Assembly: GCA_036560445.1 (NCBI GenBank)
Contig: DATBRG010000025.1
Location: 12,500 to 76,499, forward strand
DNA from: DATBRG01 sp036560445
GTDB taxonomy: Bacteria; Pseudomonadota; Gammaproteobacteria; Burkholderiales; Methylophilaceae
Direction of reading: 5' to 3'
Length of the DNA: 64,000 nt
In this document: positions 51,732 through 60,100 of the stretch, piece by piece
Position numbering within the stretch: position 1 is the stretch's first letter
Layout: each line of letters begins with the position of its first letter
The notes under the pieces: generated by a model
Databases searched by the model: none
What the model was told of the DNA's origin: nothing
Seen by the model: the letters and a program-made list of their open reading frames with translations, nothing else
Made by a program: the position numbers and the translations under genes

Positions 51732-52833
51732 AGACTGGTTCACCAAAGACTTACTCCGACGCGCCGCTGTACATATCGACTCCTTCCTCTTGGGCTGCCT
51801 ACTGCTGACCATGATGGTGGGGCTGTTTGTGTTGTACAGCGCCTCTGGCCAAAGCCTTGATCGCGTCATGTCACAATTCATCAATATTGTGGCGGCGCTG
51901 TGTGTCATGTGGATAGCGGCAAATATTCCGCCGCAACACTTGGAACGTATTGCATTCCCTCTTTATGCATTTGGCTTGCTATTACTGCTTGGAGTTGCGC
52001 TATTTGGCGAGGTCAGCCACGGTGCGCGTCGCTGGCTGCATCTCGGCGTAGGCCGAATCCAGCCTTCTGAGCTTATGAAAATTGGTGTCCCCATGCTGCT
52101 GGCCTGGTATTTCGCCAAACGCGAGGCTAGCCTGCGTATCGCAGATTATGCGATTGCTGCTCTGTTACTGGTTATACCGGTGGCATTCATCGTGAAGCAA
52201 CCTGATTTGGGTACCGCTTTACTAATCGGGGCCTCGGGCTTTTATGTACTATTTCTGGCTGGCCTAAGCTGGCGCCTGCTAATCGGTATGGCGGTATTTG
52301 CAGGCGCGATGGCACCTGTGATGTGGTCGTTGATGCATGATTACCAGCGAAAGCGCATCGAGATTCTGTTTGACCCATACCAAGACCCGCTGGGTGCAGG
52401 CTACCACACAATACAGGCCAGCATCGCGCTGGGTTCAGGTGGCATAGCGGGCAAGGGCTGGCTGCATGGCACCCAGGCACAACTGGATTTCCTGCCAGAA
52501 CGCACCACCGACTTCATTTTTGCCGTCTTCGGCGAAGAGTTCGGCTTGCTCGGCAACATGCTGCTGCTATTGCTATTCAGGCTCATTATTGCGCGCGGGC
52601 TGGTGATTGCAGCACAGGCACAGAATACCTTCTGCCGCCTGCTGGCAGGCAGTATCACGCTAACCTTTTTTACTTATGTATTTGTGAATATCGGCATGGT
52701 CAGTGGCATACTGCCGGTGGTAGGCGTACCGTTGCCCATGATCAGCTATGGCGGCACCTCACTGGTGACGTTGCTGCTGGGTTTTGGTATTTTGATGAGC
52801 ATACATACCCATAAAAAACTGGTGACTACCTGA
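51724..52833 (+). CDS. rodA: SEDS glycan polymerase RodA
   Basis: Polytopic membrane glycosyltransferase that works with PBP2. Ten predicted helices; conserved segments are GARRWLHLGVGRIQPSELMK, VKQPDLGTALL (with the catalytic-region Asp), ASIALGSGGIAGKGWLHGTQ, LPERTTDFIFAVFGEEFG and GVPLPMISYGGTSL. 369 residues. GGAGG precedes the ATG. One-base-type overlap (TGATG) with rlpA. Confidence 0.97.
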   Translation: MIKDWFTKDLLRRAAVHIDSFLLGCLLLTMMVGLFVLYSASGQSLDRVMSQFINIVAALCVMWIAANIPPQHLERIAFPLYAFGLLLLLGVALFGEVSHGARRWLHLGVGRIQPSELMKIGVPMLLAWYFAKREASLRIADYAIAALLLVIPVAFIVKQPDLGTALLIGASGFYVLFLAGLSWRLLIGMAVFAGAMAPVMWSLMHDYQRKRIEILFDPYQDPLGAGYHTIQASIALGSGGIAGKGWLHGTQAQLDFLPERTTDFIFAVFGEEFGLLGNMLLLLLFRLIIARGLVIAAQAQNTFCRLLAGSITLTFFTYVFVNIGMVSGILPVVGVPLPMISYGGTSLVTLLLGFGILMSIHTHKKLVTT

Positions 52834-53813
52834 TGAAATCAATGCGACTGATTTTATTAACTAGCCTTGTACTATTATTGGCTGCCTGCGGCAGCGCCAA
52901 TGTAAAACCCGACAAACCCGCGATTGAGCGTAAAGACGTCCCTGGCACCACCAGCAAATCTGCCGCGCCATCTAAACCTGGTGGCTATTATCTGGACGAT
53001 GGCCCTGGCGATAACCCGCCCCCTGACATAGATAGCATTCCCAATGCTGTACCACGCGTTGAAGCTCCCTTGCCACGCGCCAATCGCCCCTACAGTGCGC
53101 TCGGCGTACGCTATACACCAATGACGGAATACGCGCCTTATAAGGAGCGAGGTATCGCCTCATGGTATGGCAAACGCTATCACGGCCAGAAAACTTCAAG
53201 TGGCGAAATCTACGATATGTACAGCATGTCCGCGGCACATACCACGCTGCCACTGCCTAGCTATGCACGTGTCACTAATCCAGAAAACGGACGATCTGTC
53301 ATCGTTCGCATCAATGACCGTGGGCCCTTCCATAGCGACCGGCTGATTGACCTTTCTTACGCTGCGGCCTACAAATTACGCCTGACCGGTAAGGGCAGTG
53401 GTCTAGTAGAGGTCGAAGCAATTGATGCACGCGCATCTGATACGAGCAAATTGGCTACAGTTTCACCAGCAAGCACAATGGCAGCACCGCCCGCAGTAGA
53501 AGCACCAGAAATTCAGCCATCCACACCCCAGCCCCCACCTCCAGCAATCAAGCCAGGCAATGGCGCTACAACATCCACGGCTGGCGACTTCATACAGGTG
53601 GGCGCTTTCAAATATAAGGGTAACGCAGACCTCCTGATAGACAAGCTTAAACAGCAAAACCTGGCTGAAAATGTTGCCCTTGAGAGCTGGTATAATGACG
53701 GAACTTATCGCGTACGTCTTGGGCCATACAATAGTCGCCAAGATGCAGAACGCGCCGCCATGAAAATCCGGCAAGCTTTAAGCACTAATGCCATCGTTAT
53801 TCATCAACAATAG
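52833..53813 (+). CDS. rlpA: Septal ring lytic transglycosylase-like lipoprotein RlpA
   Basis: Outer-membrane lipoprotein: signal with lipobox LLAAC, a double-psi beta-barrel (about 105-195) and a C-terminal SPOR domain (about 250-325) that binds denuded glycan. Catalytic residues known from active RlpA are present in context: Glu in SSGEIYDM, His in SAAHTTLP and Asp in RINDRGPFHSDRLIDLS. The linker is Pro/Ala-rich. 326 residues. It sits between rodA and dacC. Confidence 0.93.
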   Translation: MKSMRLILLTSLVLLLAACGSANVKPDKPAIERKDVPGTTSKSAAPSKPGGYYLDDGPGDNPPPDIDSIPNAVPRVEAPLPRANRPYSALGVRYTPMTEYAPYKERGIASWYGKRYHGQKTSSGEIYDMYSMSAAHTTLPLPSYARVTNPENGRSVIVRINDRGPFHSDRLIDLSYAAAYKLRLTGKGSGLVEVEAIDARASDTSKLATVSPASTMAAPPAVEAPEIQPSTPQPPPPAIKPGNGATTSTAGDFIQVGAFKYKGNADLLIDKLKQQNLAENVALESWYNDGTYRVRLGPYNSRQDAERAAMKIRQALSTNAIVIHQQ

Positions 53814-53829
53814 AAAATCTTCCATAAAA

Positions 53830-54996
53830 ATGCGTTATTTATCGCTGCGCTCTGCGCTTTTTACATTCGCCCTTGCATTCTCATTCCTGGCTCAGGCAGC
53901 GGACGTTCCACCACCGCCAGCACTTGCTGTTAAGGCCTATCTATTACGTGATTTCAGCAGCAATGACATCATCGCCCAGCAAGCCAGCAATGATCGTGTG
54001 GAGCCTGCCTCCCTGACAAAATTGATGACAGCATACGTGGTGTTCAAGGCTATCAAACATGGCCAGCTGCAATTGACCCAGACCTTGCCAGTCAGCGAGA
54101 ACGCATGGAAAGGCGGTGGCGGTGGTTGCGGCGGCGGCAAGGGCTCCTGCATGTTTATTGACCCCAAGTCCATAGTCACTGTTGATGAGCTGTTGCACGG
54201 CATGATCGCTATTTCTGGCAATGATGCCAGCGTGGCATTGGCTGAAGGCCTCGCCGGGTCAGAGCAGGCTTTCGCCCAACTCATGAACCAGGAAGCAGCG
54301 CGCCTTGGCATGAAAAACACTCATTTTGTCAATGCGACTGGCTTGCCGAACCCGCAACACTACACCACAGCCTACGACCTTTCCTTGCTGGCTTCAGCGC
54401 TGATCCATGACTTCCCGGACGAATACAAACGTTTGTACTCGATCAAGGAATACACTTATAACAAAATCACCCAACCTAACCGTAATCGCCTGCTGTGGCT
54501 CGACCCGTACGTGGATGGCATGAAAACCGGCCATACCGAGGCTGCCGGGTTTTGCCTGATTGCTTCAGCAAAGCGCGGTGAATCACGCCTTATTTCTGTC
54601 GTGCTAGGCGCGCCATCAGATACTGCCCGCGCTACCGAGAGCCAGAAGCTGCTCAACTACGGTTTCCAATTCTATGAGTCACACCTGGTCTACAAGGCGG
54701 GGCAAACCATCAACACACTTAAGGTGTGGAAGGGTAGTGAAGACAAACTGGCAGCCACAGTGGCTGGCGACCTTTACATTACCTTACCAAAAGGCGAGTT
54801 TTCGCGCGTCAAATCCACCATGACCAGCAGGCAACCCTTAATCGCACCAGTGAGTGCTGGCCAGGAAATCGGCAGCATACAGTTCACCCTGGATGGCAAA
54901 GTGATTGATGAGCGCAAGCTTATAGCCGCCAGCAACGTCGAGGTAGCTGGCATTTTTGGCCGCATGCTGGATAGCATCAAGCTGCTGTTTGAATAG
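53830..54996 (+). CDS. dacC: D-alanyl-D-alanine carboxypeptidase (PBP5/6 type, DacC-like)
   Basis: Trims the terminal D-Ala of stem peptides. Signal peptide (about residues 1-23, ending AQA), SxxK in ASLTKLMTAY, SGN in AISGNDAS, KTG in GMKTGHTEAAG, a C-terminal beta domain, and an amphipathic tail FGRMLDSIKLLFE for membrane anchoring. 388 residues from the ATG at 53830. Oddly, residues about 95-107 form a Gly-rich loop GGGGGCGGGKGSC with two cysteines, next to the active-site region, where relatives have a shorter neutral loop. A weak ribosome-binding site; 7 bp before dat. Confidence 0.94.
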   Translation: MRYLSLRSALFTFALAFSFLAQAADVPPPPALAVKAYLLRDFSSNDIIAQQASNDRVEPASLTKLMTAYVVFKAIKHGQLQLTQTLPVSENAWKGGGGGCGGGKGSCMFIDPKSIVTVDELLHGMIAISGNDASVALAEGLAGSEQAFAQLMNQEAARLGMKNTHFVNATGLPNPQHYTTAYDLSLLASALIHDFPDEYKRLYSIKEYTYNKITQPNRNRLLWLDPYVDGMKTGHTEAAGFCLIASAKRGESRLISVVLGAPSDTARATESQKLLNYGFQFYESHLVYKAGQTINTLKVWKGSEDKLAATVAGDLYITLPKGEFSRVKSTMTSRQPLIAPVSAGQEIGSIQFTLDGKVIDERKLIAASNVEVAGIFGRMLDSIKLLFE

Positions 54997-55003
54997 CTGA
55001 CCG

Positions 55004-55861
55004 ATGAGCCAGCTCGTCTACCTCAATGGCAAATTCCTCCCTATGGAAGAAGCCTATGTACCGGTACTGGATAGGGGCTTCATCTTTGGTGATGGCGTGT
55101 ATGAGGTAATTCCCGTGTATTCACGCCATGCGTTTCGCCTGCGTGAACATTTGCAAAGACTACAGCAGAGCCTGGCTGGTTTGCGGCTAACCAACTCGCA
55201 CAGCCTGGATGAGTGGGAAAAGCTTGCTCTTGAGCTCATCGCAAATAATGAGCCTGAAGATCAATCGCTTTACTTACAGGTAACTCGTGGTGTTGCCCCA
55301 CGTGACCATGCTTTCCCGAAAAATGTCACCCCGACTATTTTCATGATGAGTAACCCATTGGTGACTCCATCAGAACAGCAGGTTATACATGGTGTTTCAG
55401 CCATCAGCACTAATGACATTCGCTGGGATAGGTGTGATATCAAGGCCATCGCCCTGCTGCCGAACGTGCTGCTGCGGCAAATGGCAGTGGATGTAGGCTC
55501 GATCGAAACCGTACTGTTCCGTAACGGCGTCCTGACTGAAGGCGCTGCCAGCAATATCTTCGCTGTAGAAAAAGGTGTGATTTTGGCTCCGCCCAAAGAT
55601 CACCACATGCTGCCTGGCATCACCTACGACTTACTGTTGGAGCTGGCTGAAACCAATAATATTCCAACCGATATAGGCTATTTTGATGAAGCGCGTATCC
55701 GCGCCGCGGATGAATTATGGATTACCTCATCGACCAAGGAAGTGCTGGCGATTGTTACGCTGGATGGCAAAGTGGTTGGAAGCGGCAAACCCGGCCCCAT
55801 ATTTCATCGCATGTATAACTTATATCAGGACTACAAAAGGCAGGTAATGCGCAATGGCTGA
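55004..55861 (+). CDS. dat: D-amino acid aminotransferase, class IV
   Basis: PLP enzyme of 285 residues of the fold-type IV family (D-alanine aminotransferase/BcaT/PabC). It has YLNGKFLPMEEAYVPVLDRGFIFGDGVYEV, given here in part as VLDRGFIFGDGVYEV, the PLP Lys in DIKAIALLPNVLLRQ, and EGAASNIFAV. Context next to a carboxypeptidase that frees D-Ala fits D-alanine metabolism; branched-chain or 4-amino-4-deoxychorismate activity is less likely. It overlaps the DUF493 gene by 8 bp. Confidence 0.88.
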   Translation: MSQLVYLNGKFLPMEEAYVPVLDRGFIFGDGVYEVIPVYSRHAFRLREHLQRLQQSLAGLRLTNSHSLDEWEKLALELIANNEPEDQSLYLQVTRGVAPRDHAFPKNVTPTIFMMSNPLVTPSEQQVIHGVSAISTNDIRWDRCDIKAIALLPNVLLRQMAVDVGSIETVLFRNGVLTEGAASNIFAVEKGVILAPPKDHHMLPGITYDLLLELAETNNIPTDIGYFDEARIRAADELWITSSTKEVLAIVTLDGKVVGSGKPGPIFHRMYNLYQDYKRQVMRNG

Positions 55862-56120
55862 ACAAGAGACCCTAATCGAGTTTCCCTGTGACTTCCCTAT
55901 CAAAGTCATGGGCGAAACACACGCTGAATTTGCGGCCACGATTATTGCGGTTGTACGTTCCCAGCTACCAGATTTCGATGCCAGCCGTATCGAAACTCGC
56001 GGCAGCTCCGGTGGGCGTTACACCAGCCTTACATGCACCGTATACGTCACGTCTAAAGTTCAGCTGGACGATATTTATCGGGCATTGACGGCACATCCGA
56101 TGGTAAGTGTTGTTCTCTAG
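55854..56120 (+). CDS. ybeD: DUF493 (YbeD family) protein
   Basis: An 88-residue cytosolic ferredoxin-like ACT-resembling fold: LIEFPCDFPIKVMG at the start and GRYTSLTCTVYVTSKVQLDDIYRAL. Members sit next to lipB in many proteobacteria, as here, though their biochemical role is not known. It overlaps dat by 8 bp and precedes lipB by 3 bp. Confidence 0.88.
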   Translation: MAEQETLIEFPCDFPIKVMGETHAEFAATIIAVVRSQLPDFDASRIETRGSSGGRYTSLTCTVYVTSKVQLDDIYRALTAHPMVSVVL

Positions 56121-56123
56121 TTT

Positions 56124-56756
56124 TTGAAAAACCAACTCTTAACAATTCGCCAGCTAGGCCACACCGATTACGAAACCACCTGGCATGCCATGCAGCAATT
56201 CACGGCTACACGAGATGAAAATACGCCGGATGAATTGTGGCTGACTGAGCATGATGCGGTTTACACGCTAGGCCTTAATCGCAAGGATGTGCGGTTGCCA
56301 GCGCACGCTGATATTCCTTTGGTATTGGTCGATAGAGGAGGCAAGATCACCTATCATGGGCCAGGCCAGATCGTCATATATCTGCTGATAAACCTGAAAC
56401 GCAGAAGCTTGAGCGTACGTCAGCTGGTCAATGCGATGGAAGGCGCGATTGTCACCCTGCTTAGCGATTATGGAATCAGCGCCGAAGCTCGTGCTGACGC
56501 CCCTGGTGTGTATGTGAATGGAGAAAAAATCGCAGCGCTCGGTTTGCGCCTGAAAAATGGCTACTGCTACCATGGCCTCAGCCTGAACGTACGAATGGAC
56601 CTGAGCCCGTTTGATGCGATTGACCCATGCGGTTACCAAGGCCTCAAAGTCACCGACCTGCATACTTTGGGTATATCGAATTTGGATAACAAGGCCAATT
56701 ACGATAAGCTCGGCGCAAGATTGCTGGACATACTGCAAGAAGAGCTACATGGATAA
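56124..56756 (+). CDS. lipB: Octanoyl-(ACP) transferase LipB
   Basis: Transfers octanoate from acyl-carrier protein to lipoyl domains. Motifs: DELWLTEHDAVYTLGLN, DRGGKITYHGPGQIVIYLL, catalytic Lys in VNGEKIAALGLR and catalytic Cys in DPCGYQG. 210 residues, with a probable TTG start (MKNQLLTIRQLG) since no ATG lies before the conserved region and the start follows the DUF493 stop closely. It overlaps lipA by 8 bp. Confidence 0.94.
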   Translation: MKNQLLTIRQLGHTDYETTWHAMQQFTATRDENTPDELWLTEHDAVYTLGLNRKDVRLPAHADIPLVLVDRGGKITYHGPGQIVIYLLINLKRRSLSVRQLVNAMEGAIVTLLSDYGISAEARADAPGVYVNGEKIAALGLRLKNGYCYHGLSLNVRMDLSPFDAIDPCGYQGLKVTDLHTLGISNLDNKANYDKLGARLLDILQEELHG

Positions 56757-57702
56757 CGAAACACTTTTACCCGCCAAACCGCACAAGCAGATCGACGCTG
56801 AGAAGACCGCTCGCATCCCGATCAAGATCGTGCCGCAGCCAGCCATGCGCAAACCGGACTGGATACGCATGAAAGTGCCGGACAGCGCACGCTTTCAGGA
56901 AATCAAAAAAATCCTGCGCGATAATAACCTGCACACTGTGTGTGAAGAGGCATCCTGCCCCAATATAGGCGAATGCTTCAGCGGTGGCACTGCCACTTTC
57001 ATGATTCTGGGTGATGTCTGCACGCGTCGCTGCCCATTTTGCGATGTGGCTCACGGCAAACCCGTCGCACCAGATACCAACGAACCTGAAAACCTGGCAC
57101 GCACTATCGCCGCTATGCAACTTAATTACGTGGTAATCACCAGTGTTGATCGTGATGACATGCGCGATGGCGGAGCCCAGCATTTCGTTGATTGCATTCA
57201 ATCTGTGAGAGAGAAATCTCCCGCGATAAAAATTGAGATTCTGGTGCCAGATTTCCGTGGCCGCCTGGACCGTGCCATCCAAATCCTCAACGCTGCACCA
57301 CCTGACGTGATGAACCACAACCTGGAAACCGTGCCACGGTTATACAAGGAAGCACGCCCCGGTTCGGATTACCAGAATTCATTGAATCTGCTTAAAGCCT
57401 TCGGTGAGCTACACCCTGATGTACCTACAAAATCTGGCCTCATGCTGGGCCTGGGTGAAACTGATGAAGAGATTCTGCAAGTGATGCAGGACCTGAGAGT
57501 GCATGGCGTCACCATGCTGACCTTGGGGCAGTACTTGCAACCCAGTGCCCACCATTTACCAGTGCAGCGCTTCGTCACACCTGCACGCTTTGTACAATTC
57601 GAGCAGGAAGCAATGGCGATGGGCTTCACCCATGCAGCCTGCGGCCCTATGGTTAGATCGTCCTACCATGCTGACCAGCAGGCACATTCTGCTGGCGTCT
57701 AA
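56749..57702 (+). CDS. lipA: Lipoyl synthase LipA
   Basis: Radical-SAM enzyme that inserts two sulfurs into octanoyl groups. The auxiliary cluster motif is CEEASCPNIGEC and the radical-SAM motif CTRRCPFC. Later segments are VVITSVDRDDMRDGGA and LMLGLGETDEEI. 317 residues from the ATG at 56749, inside the end of lipB. Last gene of the mreC-to-lipA run. Confidence 0.97.
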   Translation: MDNETLLPAKPHKQIDAEKTARIPIKIVPQPAMRKPDWIRMKVPDSARFQEIKKILRDNNLHTVCEEASCPNIGECFSGGTATFMILGDVCTRRCPFCDVAHGKPVAPDTNEPENLARTIAAMQLNYVVITSVDRDDMRDGGAQHFVDCIQSVREKSPAIKIEILVPDFRGRLDRAIQILNAAPPDVMNHNLETVPRLYKEARPGSDYQNSLNLLKAFGELHPDVPTKSGLMLGLGETDEEILQVMQDLRVHGVTMLTLGQYLQPSAHHLPVQRFVTPARFVQFEQEAMAMGFTHAACGPMVRSSYHADQQAHSAGV

Positions 57703-57815
57703 CCCAAATAGCAAAAAATCATCTAGAATTCGTCGTTTTTTTAAAATTTGATTCAACCAATCGCCTCACTAACACGTTGGTGATGGCTCCTTCTACAATT
57801 TTTACTGGGAATAAA

Positions 57816-58283
57816 ATGAAAAAGATTTTTGTAATTTCAGCTCTCGCTTTTGGTATTTCTAACGTTGCCATGGCCGATGACTTGCTCACCACGGCCGCTG
57901 CAGATGGTTCTTTCAAGACCTTTCTGGAAGCTGTCAAGACTACAGGCCTGGACGCAACGCTTAAAGGCGCTGGCCCATATACCCTTTTTGTACCAAGCGA
58001 CGCAGCATTCTCCAAACTGCCAAAAGCCAAGCTGAAGGCCCTCATGGCGGATAAGGAAGCGCTGAAAAAAGTACTGTCTTACCACGTAGTAGAAGGCAAG
58101 ATCGGCAAAGCCGATGTTGATGCCGGCAAGGTAAAAACACTGGCAGGCGATGACCTTGCCCTATCAGTTACCGATGGCGTTAAAGTCAACAACGTCAAAG
58201 TCACCGGTAGCGAAATCGATGCCGACAATGGCGTGATTCACATCGTTGAAAGCGTATTAATGCCTAAGAAGAATCACTCCTAA
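57816..58283 (+). CDS. Secreted fasciclin (FAS1) domain protein
   Basis: A 155-residue exported protein: signal peptide ending VAMA (about residue 19), then one FAS1 domain with DLLTTAAADGSFKTFLEAV, the H1-type motif YTLFVPSDAAFSKLP, and the H2 end GVIHIVESVLMPK. FAS1 domains act in adhesion or as periplasmic binding modules; the ligand is unknown. GGGAAT precedes the ATG at 57816. It stands alone between lipA and a strong terminator. Confidence 0.92.
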   Translation: MKKIFVISALAFGISNVAMADDLLTTAAADGSFKTFLEAVKTTGLDATLKGAGPYTLFVPSDAAFSKLPKAKLKALMADKEALKKVLSYHVVEGKIGKADVDAGKVKTLAGDDLALSVTDGVKVNNVKVTGSEIDADNGVIHIVESVLMPKKNHS

Positions 58284-58300
58284 GAGCTGGCTCTTCATCA

Positions 58301-58331
58301 AAAAGCAGGGGTATCTCCCCTGCTTTTTTTA
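58301..58331 (+). terminator. Intrinsic terminator after the fasciclin gene
   Basis: AAAAGCAGGGG, a 5 nt loop (TATCT) and CCCCTGCTTTTTTT: a perfect 11 bp stem followed by T-run. Confidence 0.93.
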
Positions 58332-58398
58332 TGTCCATTCTGCAATTTTCAATTCCTCAAGCATAATAAGGACAATTATCAATTGTGGTGAGGGATGA

Positions 58399-58812
58399 AT
58401 GGCAAGCTGTGAATTATGTAGTGCCCCCGGTGGAGAACTGATCTGGCAAGATGGTTTCTGTCGTGTGGTACGTATAAACGATGCGGACTACCCCGGTTTC
58501 TGTCGTGTGATTCTCAATCGCCATATCAAGGAGATGAGCGACCTTGAGTCAAACCAGCGTGAACAACTCATGACGGTGGTATTTGTAGTAGAACAGGCCG
58601 TGCGTGACATCGTGCGCCCGGACAAAATCAACCTGGCTAGCCTCGGCAATAAAACACCACATCTGCACTGGCATGTGATTCCACGTTTTGTTCATGATCG
58701 CCACTTTCCCGACCCCATCTGGAGTGCAGGCAAGCGTGAAACTCCATCACAGCAGCTTGATGACAATACTGCGCAACAACTTAAAACCGAGATCCAGAGA
58801 ATGCTGGGTTAA
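58399..58812 (+). CDS. HIT family protein
   Basis: A 137-residue nucleotide-binding protein of the histidine triad superfamily with the triad TPHLHWHVIPRF. The N-terminus CELCSAPGGELIW has a CxxC that may bind zinc. Such proteins hydrolyse dinucleoside polyphosphates or AMP-linked compounds. GAGGG lies before the ATG. It converges on the ferredoxin gene (8 bp gap). Confidence 0.9.
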   Translation: MASCELCSAPGGELIWQDGFCRVVRINDADYPGFCRVILNRHIKEMSDLESNQREQLMTVVFVVEQAVRDIVRPDKINLASLGNKTPHLHWHVIPRFVHDRHFPDPIWSAGKRETPSQQLDDNTAQQLKTEIQRMLG

Positions 58813-58820
58813 TCAGTCCT

Positions 58821-59129
58821 TCAAACCATGAGGCGCGTAACCGGGCGGCCTTGCATAATATGCGATTGGATAATCTCGTCGATATCATCCTTATCAATAA
58901 AGGTATACCAGATAGCCTCGGGGTAAACCACCATCAACGGGCCTTCTGAGCAACGATCAAAACATCCGGCACGATTGATCCGAACCTTGCCTTCACCGTT
59001 CAGCTTAAGCTTTTTGATACTGGCTTTCATATAATCAAACATCGCTTCAGCGCCGTTATCTGTGCAACAGCGTGCGCCATCCTCACGCACATTGAGGCAG
59101 AAAAATACATGATGCTGGTAGTGGTTCAC
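58821..59129 (-). CDS. Thioredoxin-like [2Fe-2S] ferredoxin
   Basis: A 102-residue protein of the Shethna-type 2Fe-2S family: cysteines in VFFCLNVREDGARCCTD and in NRAGCFDRCSEGP (C-x3-C) match the cluster ligands. A GTG start at 59129 (MNHYQHH) has GGAG 9 nt upstream; a TTG at 59138 has it adjacent. Partner unknown. Seven bases from the end of tonB, so it is probably in the mpl-tonB transcript. Confidence 0.88.
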   Translation of the reverse strand: MNHYQHHVFFCLNVREDGARCCTDNGAEAMFDYMKASIKKLKLNGEGKVRINRAGCFDRCSEGPLMVVYPEAIWYTFIDKDDIDEIIQSHIMQGRPVTRLMV

Positions 59130-59145
59130 TGTGTTCAACTCCGGG

Positions 59146-60099
59146 CTACTCAGTAGCTAAACTATCTTCTTTGGTGAATGTCATGGTTCTGGTAATACCG
59201 ATGATATCGGTATCACGGCGAATATCATCGGGGAATGGCGCGTAAGGCGCAGCTAGCTCGATGATGCGCTTTGCGGCATCATTCAAGACCTTGAAACCAG
59301 AACCTCCAGTCACCTCAATTTTTTCGATAGAACCATCCGACTTGATATCGACTGACAGCTGAACCTGACCATAGATATTCTTCTCTTTCGCCGCCTCAGG
59401 ATAATTCAAGTTACCGACTTTCTCGACCTTTTGCCGCCAGGATTCGACGTAGGTAGCGTATTTGTATTCCTTCGCACGCGCACCGATTTCCTTGCGTCTA
59501 GGCCGTTTCTGGTAATCATCTTGCTGCTTGGCAATCTGTGCTTCTAACCTAGCCATTTCCAAACTACTAGCCATCAGGTCTGTTGCATTCAGAGTCTTCG
59601 CGGCAGTCTCCTGCTGGCCATTATCCGTTAGTGGTGCCGATGCTTTTTGAACAGGCTGCACCTCTACTTTTTTCTTAGCCTGAATCTGTGTCATCAGTTC
59701 CTGCGCCTGCTTTTCCAATTCGGCCACCCGCTGCTGCTTACGCTCGGCTTCTGCCTGGGCTTTAGCAGCCTTGGCTGCCTGTTTATTCTCTACTGCCGGT
59801 TTTACTTCAACCTCTGTTACCTTTTCTTTGGGTGGCGGTAATGCAGATTTCAGTTTACGGTCTTCGTCCGTGTTGCCGCCGCGATTCAAATTGGCCTGGG
59901 CTAATACATCGGCATTGGTAGGAGCAGTCTCGGTTTTGGAGTTAACCAGAACCACTTCCAGCGTTGGCATTTTATCTTTGAAAAACTTCAGGTCTGGTGG
60001 CTCAAATGTCACAGCTGTAATCACTACAGCATGTGCCAATGCTGACACCAACAGGGTAATACCTAGAGGATCCAGCGATTTAATAGCGGAGATATTCAA
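59146..60099 (-). CDS. tonB: TonB family energy transducer
   Basis: A 317-residue inner-membrane protein with an N-terminal helix (about residues 14-34, ITLLVSALAHAVVITAVTF). A long charged, Ala/Gln/Lys-rich periplasmic coiled region (about 95-215) replaces much of the usual Pro-rich linker. The C-terminal TonB domain (about 225-310) has YPEAAKEKNIYGQVQLSVDI and APYAPFPDDIRRD. No exbB or exbD is nearby. One base after mpl, co-transcribed. Confidence 0.9.
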   Translation of the reverse strand: MNISAIKSLDPLGITLLVSALAHAVVITAVTFEPPDLKFFKDKMPTLEVVLVNSKTETAPTNADVLAQANLNRGGNTDEDRKLKSALPPPKEKVTEVEVKPAVENKQAAKAAKAQAEAERKQQRVAELEKQAQELMTQIQAKKKVEVQPVQKASAPLTDNGQQETAAKTLNATDLMASSLEMARLEAQIAKQQDDYQKRPRRKEIGARAKEYKYATYVESWRQKVEKVGNLNYPEAAKEKNIYGQVQLSVDIKSDGSIEKIEVTGGSGFKVLNDAAKRIIELAAPYAPFPDDIRRDTDIIGITRTMTFTKEDSLATE

Positions 60100-60100
60100 G

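Noticed and set aside
54112..54150. Gly-rich stretch in dacC considered as a frameshift artefact
   Set aside because: The frame is open and conserved motifs (SGN, KTG) continue correctly on both sides, so it was kept as a real in-frame insertion.
56268..56738. A 156-codon open frame antisense to lipB
   Set aside because: Shadow of lipB; no motif and the lipB catalytic residues are in the opposite frame.
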